Assembly (NCBI GenBank): GCA_963169455.1
Contig: CAUJDW010000128.1
Coordinates: 1 to 64,000 of the forward strand
Direction of reading: 5' to 3'
DNA from: Bacteroidota bacterium
GTDB lineage: Bacteria > Bacteroidota > Bacteroidia > Chitinophagales > Saprospiraceae
Length of the DNA stretch: 64,000 bases
Part shown: piece by piece, positions 1 to 7,351 of the stretch
Numbering within the stretch: position 1 is the first letter of the stretch
How the letters are laid out: every line of letters begins with the position of its first letter
Translations under genes and position numbers: made by a program
Notes under the pieces: model-generated
The model's database searches: none
Told to the model about the DNA's origin: nothing
What the model saw: the letters and a program-made list of their open reading frames with translations, nothing else

Positions 1-50
1 CCTCAGCGCTGATGGTACTGCCGTAAAGGTGGGAGAGTAGGCCGCTGCCA
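1..50 (+). rRNA. rrf: 5S ribosomal RNA, 3' end (partial)
   Basis: The first 50 bases carry the 5S 3' half signature: GATGGTACTGC, then GTGGGAGAGTAGG, then a GCTGCCA 3' terminus. The 5' part lies before the window, so this is the end of an rRNA operon running in the + direction. A strong hairpin terminator follows directly. Confidence 0.88.
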
Positions 51-65
51 GCTCAATACAACAAA

Positions 66-105
66 GAAGAAGCCTCGTTGCCTCGCAGCGGGGCTTTCTT
101 CGTTT
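66..105 (+). terminator. Intrinsic terminator of the rRNA operon
   Basis: The arms at 66-77 and 89-101 pair with a single bulged T, enclose an 11-base loop and are followed by a short T run. It sits 15 bases after the 5S end, where an rRNA operon terminator is expected. Bases 106-324 after it hold no gene that I can see. Confidence 0.8.
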
Positions 106-324
106 GGGGCCCAGCACGCCATAATCCAGTGGCCGGTAAAAACCTGAAACCTCCAACTACATTACATCTCCTCTGTTTTCAAATTTGATTATTTTTATCG
201 GCGGAAACGTATCTTTTTGCCTGAAACGCGTCTAAAGAATGGATTTGCTAGCAATGAAATTCCACAGCCGGGCGCCGTTTTTCAATAAAAATGCATTCCC
301 TTGGGAAAAGCGTGCGACAAGACC

Positions 325-882
325 ATGAAAGACAGCGAGGTAATCCACAATTACCTCGAAACCCAGGCCTCCCGGTGCTTTGACCTGCTGTATCGCCGGT
401 ATGCTTCCAAGATTTTCAGCAAGTGCATTTCCCTGTTGAAAGACGAGGTGCTGGCCGAGGACGCGACTCAGGAAATTTTCACCAAAATATTCCTTAACCT
501 GGCCCGGTTCGGCGAAAAATCCCAGTTTTCTACCTGGGTATATTCGATCACCTACAACTACTGCATCGATTTCCTGCGGCGCAAAAAGAAACAAATGGAT
601 ATTTTCTCCGATGAAATGGAAAAAACACCTGATGTGCCGGAGGATGAAGTGTCGGATAAAGTACTGCTGGAACTGGAACTTGGCCGTTTGAAAACTGTGC
701 TGGAAAATCTTCCCCCCGGAGACCGGGCCATCCTCCTGATGAAATACCAGGACGGCATGCAGATCAGGGATATCGCCGAGGTGCTCGACAAAACGGAAAG
801 CGCGGTGAAAATGAAGATCAAGCGGGCCAAAGCCCGGGCAATGCAGATACGGGAAGAATTATTCAAAGAACAACCTGTTTAA
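325..882 (+). CDS. RNA polymerase sigma factor, ECF (sigma-70 family)
   Basis: A protein of about 185 residues with the two-domain ECF layout. Region 2 holds LAEDATQEIFTKIF and FSTWVYSITYNYCIDFLRRKKK (promoter melting and -10 contact). After an acidic linker, region 4 holds LPPGDRAILLMKYQDGM and the helix-turn-helix IRDIAEVLDKTESAVKMKIKR. It would direct core RNA polymerase to a small regulon. I chose ATG 325 over an in-frame TTG at 301 because the protein then begins just before the conserved region. An unknown 98-residue gene starts 12 bases downstream, the usual place for an anti-sigma factor or a co-regulated gene, but that protein shows no anti-sigma motif. The signal that this sigma responds to cannot be told from sequence. 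Confidence 0.9.
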   Translation: MKDSEVIHNYLETQASRCFDLLYRRYASKIFSKCISLLKDEVLAEDATQEIFTKIFLNLARFGEKSQFSTWVYSITYNYCIDFLRRKKKQMDIFSDEMEKTPDVPEDEVSDKVLLELELGRLKTVLENLPPGDRAILLMKYQDGMQIRDIAEVLDKTESAVKMKIKRAKARAMQIREELFKEQPV

Positions 883-894
883 ACAATAGCGGTT

Positions 895-1191
895 ATGAAT
901 AACTTTGAAAGACTGCAGGAGGAGCATGCCAGGCAATTCGAAGGGCACAAAAAGCGGAAGGTTGAGCAAAGCCTCCTGCAGACTTTCGGGATTTTCAAGT
1001 TCGTAGGCCAGTTGATCGATGTGTACCTGCCGGCCATGGTGGATGTACTGGTCTCTTCCATGGGGGGTAAGATGGATGGGGCTGACAATGAGAAAAAAAC
1101 GGTTTCCCGGAACCTGCCTCCCTCCCTTGGGGATGACCACCCGGGAAAAACGGGCCCCGAACTTCCCGGTAGCCTGGATGAACTCCGCTGA
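895..1191 (+). CDS. Small protein of unknown function in a sigma-factor operon
   Basis: 98 residues, not recognised. A charged N-terminal helix (residues 1-24) is followed by a mostly hydrophobic helical stretch (about residues 26-55: LLQTFGIFKFVGQLIDVYLP and onward) and a polar, proline/glycine-rich, probably disordered tail. There is no signal peptide. The hydrophobic part could be an amphipathic or membrane-associated helix pair. It starts 12 bases after the sigma gene, so it is very probably cotranscribed with it. A role in controlling the sigma factor is inferred from position only. The mscS-like gene starts 34 bases after it ends. Confidence 0.65.
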   Translation: MNNFERLQEEHARQFEGHKKRKVEQSLLQTFGIFKFVGQLIDVYLPAMVDVLVSSMGGKMDGADNEKKTVSRNLPPSLGDDHPGKTGPELPGSLDELR

Positions 1192-1225
1192 GGCTTTCGA
1201 TCTGACAACCCGAAAATTTCCCGCC

Positions 1226-2101
1226 ATGATTATCCCTTTACAAACAACTCCGACAACTCCAGCCAACTCCGGGATCGACCCCTGGAAATTGCTCCAGGAC
1301 CTGCTCACGCAGTTCGCCTCGGTCATTCCCAACCTGCTGGGCGCCCTGGCCATTTTTTTAATAGGCCTGGTCGTCGCCAAACTGGTTGCCAAAATGGCCC
1401 GGCGCATCCTGGTGGCCATCGGGGCTGACAGGGTGGCCGAGCGCCTCAACGAAATCGAGATCGTTTACAAAAGCAACATCCGCATAGTTCCCAGTGCGCT
1501 TTTGTCCAAAGTGGCTTATTATTTCCTGCTGTTCATCTTCGTGGTTGCCGCTACCGATGTGCTGAATATGCCGGCCATCTCCAAACTGATGGGTGATATT
1601 CTCAATTACGTACCCATCCTGATCTCCGCCATGGCCGTTTTTATTATCGGGTTGCTGCTGGCCGATTTCCTGAAAAACATCGTCAAAACAACCTGCGATT
1701 CCCTGGGTATTCCCGCCGCCAGCATGATATCCAACGTGGTTTTCTATTTCCTGTTTCTGAACGTGGCTATGATCGCCCTATCGCAGGCGCGCATCGATAC
1801 GGACTTTATTCAGGATAACCTCTCCATCCTTTTCGCCGGCATCGTTCTGGCCTTTGCCATCGGATACGGCTTTGCCTCCCGAAACATCGTGGCCAATTTC
1901 CTGGCGTCTTTTTACAACAAAGGGAAGGTGAAAGCCGGCGATACCGTCGCCATCGGCGGGGTAAAAGGCAGGGTTTTGGATATCGACAATGCTACAATCA
2001 CCCTTGAAGTTGACGGGCGGGAGGTGCTGATCCCGCTCAGCAAACTGGCCAGCGAGAACATCGAGATCTTTGAGCGGGCCCCTGCCGATCAGGAGGCCTG
2101 A
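1226..2101 (+). CDS. Mechanosensitive ion channel family protein (MscS-like)
   Basis: 291 residues. An N-terminal conserved TM helix region (IPNLLGALAIFLIGLVVAKL) is followed by three or four more membrane segments (YYFLLFIFVVAATDVL, ISAMAVFIIGLLLADFL, FYFLFLNVAMIAL, and the pore-like FAGIVLAFAIGYGFASRNIV). A short cytosolic beta domain (VKAGDTVAIGGVKGRVLDID, ATITLEVDGREVLIPLSKL) matches the MscS upper beta domain. The large C-terminal vestibule of E. coli MscS is missing, as in the short conserved-TM-helix subfamily. Its likely role is pressure release or ion conduction at the inner membrane under osmotic downshock. The frame stays open upstream to 1019, but that part overlaps the previous gene, and ATG 1226 gives a sensible N-terminus. 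Confidence 0.85.
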   Translation: MIIPLQTTPTTPANSGIDPWKLLQDLLTQFASVIPNLLGALAIFLIGLVVAKLVAKMARRILVAIGADRVAERLNEIEIVYKSNIRIVPSALLSKVAYYFLLFIFVVAATDVLNMPAISKLMGDILNYVPILISAMAVFIIGLLLADFLKNIVKTTCDSLGIPAASMISNVVFYFLFLNVAMIALSQARIDTDFIQDNLSILFAGIVLAFAIGYGFASRNIVANFLASFYNKGKVKAGDTVAIGGVKGRVLDIDNATITLEVDGREVLIPLSKLASENIEIFERAPADQEA

Positions 2102-2152
2102 ATGGCCTTCTGCGGAAGGCTTCTTGGAACATACTCCCTTTTTTTTCACTAA

Positions 2153-3217
2153 ATGAGACGAAAAATGCAAAAAGTATTGCGCTACACGCTGACTATGGCA
2201 TTGCTGGCGGGCCTCGCCCTGTTTGCCCAGGGGCAGGAAGCCCCCGAAGAACCCAAAGGGCCCTGGGAAACCGGCGCCGGCTTCGGCATGGACTTTTCCC
2301 AACTGTTCCAGCTCAACCCCCGGCAGGGGGCAGGGCAGAACCGCCTCGGCCTGGGCGGCGCCGTCAATGTTTTTATCAAATACAGCCAGGGCCGGATCGC
2401 CTGGGATAATCTCGGAGGGCTTCAGTTCGGCATACAAAGGCTGGGTTCCGGCGTCGTAGCTCAGGGATCCACCGAAAAGATACCCTTCCAGAAAGCGATC
2501 GATGAACTACGGCTCAATTCGAAATTCGGCTATAGGGTCGCCAAAAATTCGAAGTTCTTCTACGCCGCCGATTTCTCACTGCTCAGCCAGCTGACCCCCA
2601 CCTACAAGGGAACGGCCGAATATCCCGGCTTCTTCCTGTCTGATATTTCCGGCCAGGGGCAGAATCCCCTTTCCAAAATATTCTCGCCGGCAACGACCAC
2701 CTTCTCCCTGGGTATCGACTTCAAGCCCACTGACAAGTTGTCCTTCTTCTTCTCCCCGATAGGCTCGAAGTTCATCATGGTGCTCAATGACCTCATCGCC
2801 CGCCAGGGTGTACACGGCAACCCCGTGGAGGGGGATAAGGGCCCCGATGGGCTCTACCTGCCGGAAAATACGGATAATGTGGATTCCCAGCTCGGCTCGC
2901 TGCTGCGCGCCAATTACGCCAGCAAATTCCTCAATGACCGCATGGCCTACACTTCGGCCCTGACCCTCTATTCCAACTACCTCAACAACCCGCAGAATAT
3001 TGACGTGGACTGGACCAACGAGCTGGCGCTCCAGATCGTCAAAGGGCTGCAGCTTTCGCTCACGGCCAACGTTTTCTACGATGATGATATGCGCATGCTC
3101 GTCACCGACCGCAATGCCCCCAACGGGGTGAAGGTGGATGTCGACGGCAACCCCGTAACCGCCCGCCGCGTCAGCCTGACACAGCAGTTGCTGCTGAAGT
3201 ATAACGTGGTTTTCTAG
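2153..3217 (+). CDS. DUF3078 domain-containing outer-membrane protein
   Basis: 354 residues. An N-terminal signal peptide (VLRYTLTMALLAGLALFAQGQ, cut near residue 28) is followed by a beta-strand-rich body with the DUF3078 pattern: a GAGFGMDFSQLFQLNP-type start, FFYAADFSLLSQLTPTY, and a C-terminal strand ending in KYNVVF, with a terminal aromatic residue as in outer-membrane barrels. DUF3078 is a Bacteroidota family of predicted barrels with no known substrate. The start may be 2153 or the ATG at 2165; both keep the signal peptide. A perfect hairpin terminator lies 14 bases downstream. Confidence 0.85.
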   Translation: MRRKMQKVLRYTLTMALLAGLALFAQGQEAPEEPKGPWETGAGFGMDFSQLFQLNPRQGAGQNRLGLGGAVNVFIKYSQGRIAWDNLGGLQFGIQRLGSGVVAQGSTEKIPFQKAIDELRLNSKFGYRVAKNSKFFYAADFSLLSQLTPTYKGTAEYPGFFLSDISGQGQNPLSKIFSPATTTFSLGIDFKPTDKLSFFFSPIGSKFIMVLNDLIARQGVHGNPVEGDKGPDGLYLPENTDNVDSQLGSLLRANYASKFLNDRMAYTSALTLYSNYLNNPQNIDVDWTNELALQIVKGLQLSLTANVFYDDDMRMLVTDRNAPNGVKVDVDGNPVTARRVSLTQQLLLKYNVVF

Positions 3218-3231
3218 GAAGGGCGCCCACC

Positions 3232-3288
3232 CCCGAAACAAAAAAGCCCACCCCAGGCACAGCTGCAGGTGGGCTTTTTTGTTTCGGG
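3232..3288. terminator. Perfect 21-bp hairpin, likely terminator after the DUF3078 gene
   Basis: Arms 3232-3252 and 3268-3288 are perfect reverse complements with a 15-base loop, and the stem contains an A6/T6 block. It could stop transcription from both sides. Bases 3289-3486 beyond it hold no gene or structure that I can support. Confidence 0.75.
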
Positions 3289-3486
3289 CAGCAACCAGCA
3301 CTTGCCTGGCCTCGCCTGCTTCCGAAGCAAGGAAAACCCCTGAAACCCTCAGGGAGACTGGGAGGCCAGGAGAGGGGGAGACGAGGTGAGCCTGAGGCAA
3401 CCCCTGTCCTGCCCTCGCTGCGCTCAGCCGGGTAAAACCCTGAAATCGCCTGAGGTTATGCCCACTGCACCAGGCCCGCCCCCGGC

Positions 3487-4188
3487 TCAGCGCTGGCTTA
3501 GAATGACGGGAGGAGCCATGCACAGGTCATCCAGCTCGGACAGGCTGCCGTTGAATACGTTGAAATCGACATGCCCGCTGATGCCATTCAGTTCGCCCCG
3601 GTTGCCGTATTGCCAGAACTGCCAGTCGCGGCCGCAGGCCAGGCGAGGCTGGCGGGTGTTGTAGCGGGCGATCCATAGGGGGTATTCGTCAAAATGGCCG
3701 GCGAGGTAGCGGTTGTAGAATTTGAGGTTGGTATAGAGAATAGGTTTGGCGCCGTAGCGGATTTCCGTCAGGTACAGCCAGGTACGGATGCCGGTGATGA
3801 GCTGCACTTTTGAGGCGCCGTCAAGCACTTCCACATCGAGTACGGGAGGCAGGTCGCCATAGGCCATTTCCACCAGGGAGGCGAAATTTTCGGCCTGTTT
3901 TTCTGCGGGCAGGGTAGGCCGGAAAAAGTGGTAAGCGCCCCGCCTGATGCCCACGCGCTTCATTTCCGCCCAGTTGAAGCAGTAGAGGCTGTCGTTGAGG
4001 CTTACGCCCTCGGAGGCCTTGACAAAGGCGAAGTGAACCTGTTCGGCCGCAACGGAGTCCCAGTTTATCCGGGACTGGTGGTGGGAAACATCGATACCAT
4101 GCACCTCAAACCCATCCATCCGGATGGTCTGGTGGGTGCAGGAGAGCACCGCGGCCGCGAGGGCTAAAAAGCTCAGCAGGTATCGCAT
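3487..4188 (-). CDS. Glycoside hydrolase family 25 protein (lysozyme-like lipoprotein)
   Basis: 233 residues. A lipoprotein signal ends in AAAVLSC (lipobox Cys near residue 17). The body has the GH25 hallmarks: VHGIDVSHHQ at the first strand, FAFVKASEGVSLND, RRGAYHFF, the catalytic acidic motif PPVLDVEV, PILYTNLKFY, and YPLWIARYN with WQFWQYGN near the end. GH25 enzymes cut the MurNAc-GlcNAc bond of peptidoglycan; a membrane-anchored copy would act in the periplasm on the cell's own wall or on prey or competitor wall. ATG 4188 was chosen over 4212 because the signal peptide then starts cleanly with MRYLLSFLALA. It is a single gene, convergent with the DUF3078 gene. Confidence 0.9.
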   Translation of the reverse strand: MRYLLSFLALAAAVLSCTHQTIRMDGFEVHGIDVSHHQSRINWDSVAAEQVHFAFVKASEGVSLNDSLYCFNWAEMKRVGIRRGAYHFFRPTLPAEKQAENFASLVEMAYGDLPPVLDVEVLDGASKVQLITGIRTWLYLTEIRYGAKPILYTNLKFYNRYLAGHFDEYPLWIARYNTRQPRLACGRDWQFWQYGNRGELNGISGHVDFNVFNGSLSELDDLCMAPPVILSQR

Positions 4189-4391
4189 GTTTCTTCCTAT
4201 TTCTTCCCGCAAAAGGCGCCGGCTATTTTACCTTACTAAAATCGGCAATTTTTTCTTTTTTTCAGGTAGTAAACGGCATAAAATGAACGGGCGGCATTAA
4301 TATTATAACGGTTCTTTCCGAGCAAAGGATACATTTTTTCGGGAACTGAAATGGCGTCCGAACAACTATTTTTTAAAAAGACGGAAAAAAG

Positions 4392-5582
4392 ATGGCCAAT
4401 CTTCGGCAACTATTCCTCCAGCACCTCGCTCAGACCAGCGATTCGCCGCTCATGCTGGAAATTGAGCGGGCGGAAGGCATGTACCTGTACGGCCCCGGCG
4501 GCAGGGCCTACCTCGACCTCATCGCGGGTATCGGGGTGAGTTGCCTGGGCCACCGCCATCCGCGCGTGGTGGAGGCGGTGAAGGCTCAGCTTGACAAATA
4601 TTTGCACACCCTGGTGTACGGGGAGTTCGTACTGGCGCCCCAGGTTCGCCTGGCCAGCCTGCTGGCCAGCCTGCTGCCCGGGCCCCTGGATAGCGTGTAC
4701 TTCGTCAACTCCGGCGCCGAAGCAGCCGAAGGCGCCATGAAGCTGGCCAAGCGGTTTACCGGCAGATATGAATTCGTGGCCTGCAAAAGAGCCTACCACG
4801 GCAGCACCCAGGGCGCCGCCAGCCTGATGTATCCCAGAGATTTTACCCAGGCGTTCCTGCCTCTGCTGCCCGGCATTCGCCACATAGAGTACAATTGCGA
4901 ATGGAGCCTGCAGCAGATTACGGAGCAGACTGCGGCCGTGGTTGTGGAAACCGTCCAGGGGGAGTGGGGAATCCGCGCGCCGGCCGATGGCTATCTGCAA
5001 AAGCTTCGCCGCCGCTGCGACGAGCTTGGCGCCTTGCTCATCCTGGACGAGATACAGGCCGGGTATGGCCGCACCGGCAGCCTTTTTGCTTTTGAACAGT
5101 ACGGTATCGTTCCCGACATCCTGCTTCTGGCCAAAGGCATGGGCGGCGGCATGCCCTTAGGTGCATTCATAGCCTCCCGCGAGCTGATGAGCAGCCTGTC
5201 CTTCGACCCCGTCCTGGGGCATATCACCACCTTCGGCGGGCACCCGATTTGTTGCGCCGCTGCCCTGGCAACCCTGGAAACGCTGCTGGAAAGCGGCCTC
5301 ATCGGGCAGGTGAAAGCGAAAGAAAGGCTCTTTCTGGAACTGCTTCAGCACCCCGCCATCGTCGAAGTGCGCAGCGCCGGGCTGTGGCTGGCCGTCGAAC
5401 TGGAAAGCTTCGAAACCGTCAGGGCAGTAATACGGCACTGCCTGGATGAGGGGCTCATTTCGGATTGGTTCCTCTTCAATGAGCGCTCCTTGCGCATCGC
5501 CCCGCCCCTGATTATTACGGAAGAGGAGATCCGCTGGGCCTGCGGGGTGATCGTGGCGGGGATTGAGAAATGTAAAATGTAA
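4392..5582 (+). CDS. Class III aminotransferase (acetylornithine/ornithine aminotransferase-like)
   Basis: 396 residues, full length for a PLP-dependent class III (ArgD/OAT-type) enzyme. Visible motifs are the substrate-side LDLIAGIGVSCLGHRHPRV, the phosphate-binding NSGAEAAEGAMKLAKR, the ring-stacking YHGST, the aspartate pair LLILDEIQAGYGRTG, and the Schiff-base lysine in LLLAKGMGGGMPLGA, followed by TTFGGHPICCAAALATLE. It moves an omega-amino group to 2-oxoglutarate, but the exact substrate (acetylornithine, ornithine, GABA or other) cannot be set from sequence alone. No arginine-pathway neighbours are present, so I leave the symbol blank. The gene ends inside an inverted repeat shared with the convergent rpoN gene. 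Confidence 0.88.
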   Translation: MANLRQLFLQHLAQTSDSPLMLEIERAEGMYLYGPGGRAYLDLIAGIGVSCLGHRHPRVVEAVKAQLDKYLHTLVYGEFVLAPQVRLASLLASLLPGPLDSVYFVNSGAEAAEGAMKLAKRFTGRYEFVACKRAYHGSTQGAASLMYPRDFTQAFLPLLPGIRHIEYNCEWSLQQITEQTAAVVVETVQGEWGIRAPADGYLQKLRRRCDELGALLILDEIQAGYGRTGSLFAFEQYGIVPDILLLAKGMGGGMPLGAFIASRELMSSLSFDPVLGHITTFGGHPICCAAALATLETLLESGLIGQVKAKERLFLELLQHPAIVEVRSAGLWLAVELESFETVRAVIRHCLDEGLISDWFLFNERSLRIAPPLIITEEEIRWACGVIVAGIEKCKM

Positions 5583-5683
5583 AATGCGTATTGCCTGCCC
5601 GGCTGCTTTGCAGACGGGAAAATTAAAAAGTGGCTTGCCTCCTTTTACATTTTACCTTGGAAATTCAACATTTTACATTTCAC
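5567..5683. repeat. Inverted-repeat element between convergent genes (AAATGTAAAATG type)
   Basis: GAAATGTAAAATG at 5567-5579 is the exact reverse complement of 5671-5683. A second arm-like copy (TTTTACATTTTACC) sits at 5643-5656, and a second partial unit follows the left arm at 5575-5585. The left arm covers the end of the aminotransferase gene and the right arm covers the end of rpoN. The same motif flanks the next convergent junction of this kind at 55973-56040. It is either a bidirectional terminator or a small repeat family. Confidence 0.6.
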
Positions 5684-7215
5684 AGTTCTTTGCGCAGCCG
5701 CGCGACGGGGATGCTGAGTTGTTCGCGGTACTTGGCCACTGTGCGGCGGGCGATATTGTAGCCGCGCTTTTCCAGGATTTCCTGTAATTTCTGGTCGGAC
5801 AGGGGTTTGCGTTTGTTTTCCTGGGAAATCACTTCTTCCAGGATCTTTTTGACTTCCAGGGTGGATACTTCCTCCCCTTCCTGGGTGGACAGCGCTTCGG
5901 AGAAGAATTCCTTCAGGCGTTTGGTGCCGAATTCCGTCTGTACGAACTTGCTGTTGACCACGCGGGAGATGGTGGAGATGTCGAGCCCGGTGATATCGGC
6001 AATATCCTTGAGGATCATGGGGCGGAGTTTGCGAGCGTCGCCGGTGAGAAAATATTCGTACTGGTACTGTAGGATAGCGTACATGGTTTTATACATCGTC
6101 TCCTGCCTTTGGCGGATGGCGTCGATGAACCAGCGGGCGGAGTCTATCTTCTGTTTGATGAACAGCACGGCTTCCCGCTCTTTTTTATCGGGGCGCCGGC
6201 CCTGCGTATTGCGCTTGTAAGCCCGGAGCATGTCGCGGTACTGTTCATTGACGCGAAGGTCGGGAGCATTGCGGGCGTTGAGCGTGAGGTCGAGTTCGCC
6301 GTCGCGGTTGTAAACGATGAAATCCGGGACGATGTACTGTGTGGAGCTGGCGCCGCTGCCGGTATAACCGCTGGCCGGCTTGGGGTTGAGCCGGATGACC
6401 TCCTCGATAGCGCCCCTGAGATCGTCTTCGGAAATCTCCAGTTTGCGCACCAGTTTGTCGTAGTGCTTTTTGGTGAATTCCTCAAAGTGGTTCCGGACGA
6501 TCTCGATGGCGAGGTCCAGGTTTTCGCGCTCCCCGAAATCGAGGAAATCCTCCTCGTCGTCCAGTTCGGCCTTTGATTCCAGCTGTATGAGCAGGCATTC
6601 CTGCAGGTTGCGGGCGCCGATGCCCGGGGGGTCAAAACGCTGGATCATTTTGAGGATGGACAATATCTCCTCTTCGGATGTAAAGATATTGCGGGCGAAC
6701 ATCAGGTCGTCGAGTATGGCCGAAGGCTCACGGCGCAGGTAGCCATCGTCGTCGATGCTGCCGATGATCTGGAGGGCGATAGCCTCCTGGTGCTCATCAT
6801 TGAGTTCCAGCATGCCGAGCTGTTGCTCCAGGTATTCGTGGAAGGAGCTTTCCACGGGAATGGGGACGCTTTTGTCCTCTTCATCCGGCGAATAGTTCTC
6901 CGCCCGGAGTTTGTAGGAGGCGGGGTCGTCATCCATGTATTCGTTCAGGTAATCGTCCAGCTCGAATTTATCTTCGCGGTAGTCGTCCCCTTCGCCATCG
7001 CCGGAAGCGGCCTCGTCGGCAAAGGGGGCCTCGTCGCCCTCCAGGCTGGCAAACTCCTCCATCTCCCCTCCCTCATCCAGAGCCGGGTTGGCCTCCAGTT
7101 CCTCCTTGATCCGTTGTTCCAGGTTGGCGGTCGGGATCTGCAGCAGCTTCATGAGCTGTATCTGCTGTGGCGACAGCTTCTGGAGCATCTTCTGGCTTAA
7201 GCTCTGCTTCAGCAT
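5680..7215 (-). CDS. rpoN: RNA polymerase sigma-54 factor RpoN
   Basis: 511 residues with all three RpoN regions. Region I is glutamine/leucine-rich (MLKQSLSQKMLQKLSPQQIQ, LMKLLQIPTANLEQRI). Region II is a strongly acidic linker (about residues 48-110). Region III holds the core-binding part, the helix-turn-helix (ISRVVNSKFVQTEFGTKRLK) and the RpoN box (ARRTVAKYRE near residue 490), which reads the -24 promoter element. Sigma-54 needs an AAA+ activator, and none is encoded in this window. Bacteroidota rpoN genes commonly have this length. It is divergent from the M24 peptidase gene, with 136 bases between the start codons. Confidence 0.96.
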   Translation of the reverse strand: MLKQSLSQKMLQKLSPQQIQLMKLLQIPTANLEQRIKEELEANPALDEGGEMEEFASLEGDEAPFADEAASGDGEGDDYREDKFELDDYLNEYMDDDPASYKLRAENYSPDEEDKSVPIPVESSFHEYLEQQLGMLELNDEHQEAIALQIIGSIDDDGYLRREPSAILDDLMFARNIFTSEEEILSILKMIQRFDPPGIGARNLQECLLIQLESKAELDDEEDFLDFGERENLDLAIEIVRNHFEEFTKKHYDKLVRKLEISEDDLRGAIEEVIRLNPKPASGYTGSGASSTQYIVPDFIVYNRDGELDLTLNARNAPDLRVNEQYRDMLRAYKRNTQGRRPDKKEREAVLFIKQKIDSARWFIDAIRQRQETMYKTMYAILQYQYEYFLTGDARKLRPMILKDIADITGLDISTISRVVNSKFVQTEFGTKRLKEFFSEALSTQEGEEVSTLEVKKILEEVISQENKRKPLSDQKLQEILEKRGYNIARRTVAKYREQLSIPVARLRKEL

Positions 7216-7351
7216 CGTAGTTATATGTTTAAAACAGGAATCTATTTACTCAAAATTCCTATCTTTTGCAAACCGAAAACGCTCGTCTGACAGGGGGGAG
7301 TTCAGGCGCCTTGTAAAAATAGAATTTCCGAATCAAATTATAACAAATAAT

